From JBBRMQ01 sp038230775 (GTDB taxonomy: Bacteria; Acidobacteriota; Thermoanaerobaculia; Gp7-AA8), in contig JBBRMQ010000215.1 of the NCBI GenBank assembly GCA_038230775.1, forward strand, positions 1-7,479: a DNA stretch of 7,479 nt, read 5' to 3'. Of this stretch, positions 6,022 to 7,479 are shown in pieces; position 1 is the first letter of the stretch; each line of letters opens with the position of its first letter. A program made the translations under genes and the position numbers. Below the pieces are notes generated by a model. That model searched no databases. It saw only the letters and a list, made by a program, of their open reading frames with translations, and was not told where the DNA came from.

Positions 6022-7260
6022 ATGAGGCCACGTTTTCTGGGAATGACGGTATTCGCGATGCTCATGGCATCGACCGCGGGCGCGCAGACGTTCCGATTCT
6101 CGGGATTCGTCAGCGCGCGCGGCGTGTACGCGCGGTCGCAGCCGTCATGGCTCGAGGGTGGATTTGGCCGTTTCGAGACTGGCGCTCGCAACGCGACGAG
6201 CAGTTCGACCGCGAACGTTGATCTCGTCCAGATCGGAGCCCAGTGGACGCCCGCGGCGTGGATCGACATTCACATCGGCGCGCAGGCGCGGCATGATCCG
6301 GCGTCGAAGAGCGTGCGTGCCGCGGGACTGGTCGACGCGTTCGTCGCGGTCCGCAAGGGACCGTTCCAACTTCGCGCCGGGCAGTTTTTTCTCGGCACGT
6401 CGCGCGAGAATCGCGAGAACCTGTGGACCTCGCCCTACACGATCAGTTTCTCGGCACTCAATACGTGGATCGCGGAAGAGGTGCGCCCCGTCGGGGCCGA
6501 GCTCGAGTGGCGGCATCACTTCGCGAACTTCGACGCGATCACCCTGGTGGGTGGCGCCTTCCGCAACAACGACACGATGGGTGCGATCCTCGGCTGGCGG
6601 GGATGGTCGATCGGGAACCGGCTCTCCGTCTACGGCGAAGTCCTGCCACTGCCCCCGCTCTTCTCGCTGCGCGATGGGCGATTCTTCGCGCACCAGCGAC
6701 GCGACGGAACCGTGCCGTTCGAATCCGATCTGGACAAGCGGACGGGGTACACCGCTCGCGTGCGGTATCAGCGGCCGGAGCGCGGGTCGCTGCAATTCGC
6801 TCGCGTCGACAATCGCGGCGACCGCCACGAGTACCGCCAGGAGTACGCGTGGCACACTCGGGTTAACGTTCTGAGCGGCGACCTGCGCAACGATCGCGGC
6901 ACGACGCTCCTCGCGGAGTACGGCTGGGGATCGACGGGCATGGGCCTTCGACCGCTCGCGGTCGTCGACCTGACGTATGGAGCCGGGTATGCGCTGGTGT
7001 CGCAGACCTTCGGGCGCAATCGTCTGTCCGCGCGTTTCGATGTCTTCCGCACGAACGATCGCGACCACACCAGCGCGGAAACGAACACCGAGAACGGACG
7101 CGCGTGGACGATCGCGTGGTTCTACGAGGTGCGGCCGCAGGTGAGACTCGGACTCGAGTTCGCGAACGTCTCGGCCCGGCGGATCGCCGCGGCGGAATCA
7201 GGCTTCGATCCGAACACCGATGGCCGAACGTTGACTGTTGAGATGCGCTACCGCTTTTGA
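6022..7260 (+). CDS. Outer-membrane beta-barrel (porin-like) protein
   Basis: A 412-residue exported protein. The N-terminus MRPRFLGMTVFAMLMASTAGAQ is a signal peptide, with probable cleavage after A21. The mature part is a run of short amphipathic strands alternating polar and hydrophobic residues, rich in aromatic residues and Gly: QTFRFSGFVSARGVYAR, VDLVQIGAQWTP, WIDIHIGAQARHD, FQLRAGQFFLG, SVYGEVLPLP, YTARVRYQRP, LGLEFANVSA. It ends in MRYRF, a C-terminal Phe with alternating aromatics, the signal used by the BAM machinery to insert barrels. The layout resembles porins of the OprP/alginate-export superfamily, but I do not recognise a specific family or substrate. The frame is open upstream to 5905, inside divergent dppB; the start at 6022 is chosen because the signal peptide begins there. 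A link to the divergent dppB is only positional. Confidence 0.8.
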   Translation: MRPRFLGMTVFAMLMASTAGAQTFRFSGFVSARGVYARSQPSWLEGGFGRFETGARNATSSSTANVDLVQIGAQWTPAAWIDIHIGAQARHDPASKSVRAAGLVDAFVAVRKGPFQLRAGQFFLGTSRENRENLWTSPYTISFSALNTWIAEEVRPVGAELEWRHHFANFDAITLVGGAFRNNDTMGAILGWRGWSIGNRLSVYGEVLPLPPLFSLRDGRFFAHQRRDGTVPFESDLDKRTGYTARVRYQRPERGSLQFARVDNRGDRHEYRQEYAWHTRVNVLSGDLRNDRGTTLLAEYGWGSTGMGLRPLAVVDLTYGAGYALVSQTFGRNRLSARFDVFRTNDRDHTSAETNTENGRAWTIAWFYEVRPQVRLGLEFANVSARRIAAAESGFDPNTDGRTLTVEMRYRF

Positions 7261-7280
7261 CGTGCGGCGCAGCCGAGGTG

Positions 7281-7297
7281 TGGGGGCTGGCGCCCCA
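7281..7297. terminator. Short GC hairpin between convergent genes, possible terminator
   Basis: Stem GGGGC / GCCCC with loop TGGC in the 44-bp gap between two convergent genes. No T-run follows on either strand, so it is not a classical intrinsic terminator. It could still stall polymerase or protect 3' ends, or be another small palindromic element. Confidence 0.35.
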
Positions 7298-7304
7298 GGA
7301 CGCG

Positions 7305-7479
7305 TCACCGCAGATATCGCGCGAACCACTCGCTCGCCAGTCGCCCGACTTCCTCCAGTGCACCTGGCTCCTCGAACAGATGCCTCGCGCCGTGAATCAA
7401 CTTCATCTCGTGGTGAGCGGTCATTTCCCCGGACGCTGCGCGGTTCATCTGCACGACGGGAAGGTCGTCGCCGCCGACG
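7305..7479 (-). CDS. Alpha/beta hydrolase, dienelactone-hydrolase type (partial, C-terminus only)
   Basis: The last 57 codons of a minus-strand gene entering from the right edge. It reads VGGDD, then LPVVQMNRAAS, then MKLIHGARHLFEEPGALEEVGRLASEWFARYLR and TGA at 7307-7305. In this family the VGGxD turn carries the catalytic Asp, and the GAxHLFEEP segment carries the catalytic His (here HL). The ending EEPGALEEVxRLAxxWFxRYL is characteristic of dienelactone-hydrolase-like proteins, some of which are fused to a phosphoribosyltransferase domain. Whether a fusion exists here cannot be seen. It is convergent with the porin-like gene. Substrate is unknown. Confidence 0.8.
   Translation of the reverse strand, partial: VGGDDLPVVQMNRAASGEMTAHHEMKLIHGARHLFEEPGALEEVGRLASEWFARYLR

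Noticed and set aside
6145..7068. Minus-strand open frame of 307 codons opposite the porin-like gene
   Set aside because: It is a shadow of a gene that has a signal peptide and a C-terminal barrel signature.
1..7479. CRISPR array, tRNA, rRNA or insertion sequence
   Set aside because: No regularly spaced direct repeats, no tRNA-like cloverleaf, no rRNA motifs and no transposase or terminal inverted repeats were seen.

Overview
This is a GC-rich bacterial window that reads like an environmental Acidobacteriota genome, possibly Vicinamibacteria. That placement is an inference from three things: the overall style, a PadR-regulator plus HAAS-domain gene pair, and a palindromic intergenic repeat built on CCGGCTTCAGCCGG. 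Nothing in the window is a decisive taxonomic marker.

Layout. The left edge (1-359, minus) is a truncated response-regulator receiver domain. A short divergent gap follows, then a plus-strand pair: a small membrane protein with a PH-like domain (441-932) and, 3 bp later, a complete NAD+-dependent DNA ligase LigA (936-2930). Next is a 192-bp gap that is not ordinary spacer. It holds a minus-strand remnant of the last 16 codons of a DppC-type permease, joined back to back to a plus-strand, frameshifted remnant of the last ~23 codons of a ligA. Directly after it come a strong-looking promoter with an embedded palindromic operator, a PadR-family repressor (3129-3482) and a HAAS-domain membrane protein (3482-4084). 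The HAAS gene abuts, with no spacer, the convergent minus-strand dppC-like permease (4085-4921). Upstream of dppC on the same strand are a palindromic repeat (4961-5010) and the partner dppB-like permease (5043-5966). Divergent from dppB is a signal-peptide-bearing outer-membrane beta-barrel protein (6022-7260). The right edge (7305-7479, minus) is the C-terminus of an alpha/beta hydrolase of the dienelactone-hydrolase type.

How the parts relate. The PH-like gene and ligA probably share a transcript. PadR and HAAS form a two-gene, probably autoregulated unit. DppB and DppC should form the transmembrane channel of an oligopeptide-type ABC importer whose binding protein and ATPases are not in this window.

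The most notable discovery is the ligA/dppC scar. The order (full ligA, dppC tail, ligA tail, PadR-HAAS, full dppC) is what a tandem duplication of a directly convergent ligA-dppC junction would leave. It implies that ligA and dppC were once immediate neighbours and that the PadR-HAAS module entered between them, or was lost from one copy. Secondary observations are a PadR operator overlapping an apparently leaderless promoter, and an octamer GTTAGGCG that contains every TTA leucine codon I could find in the window.
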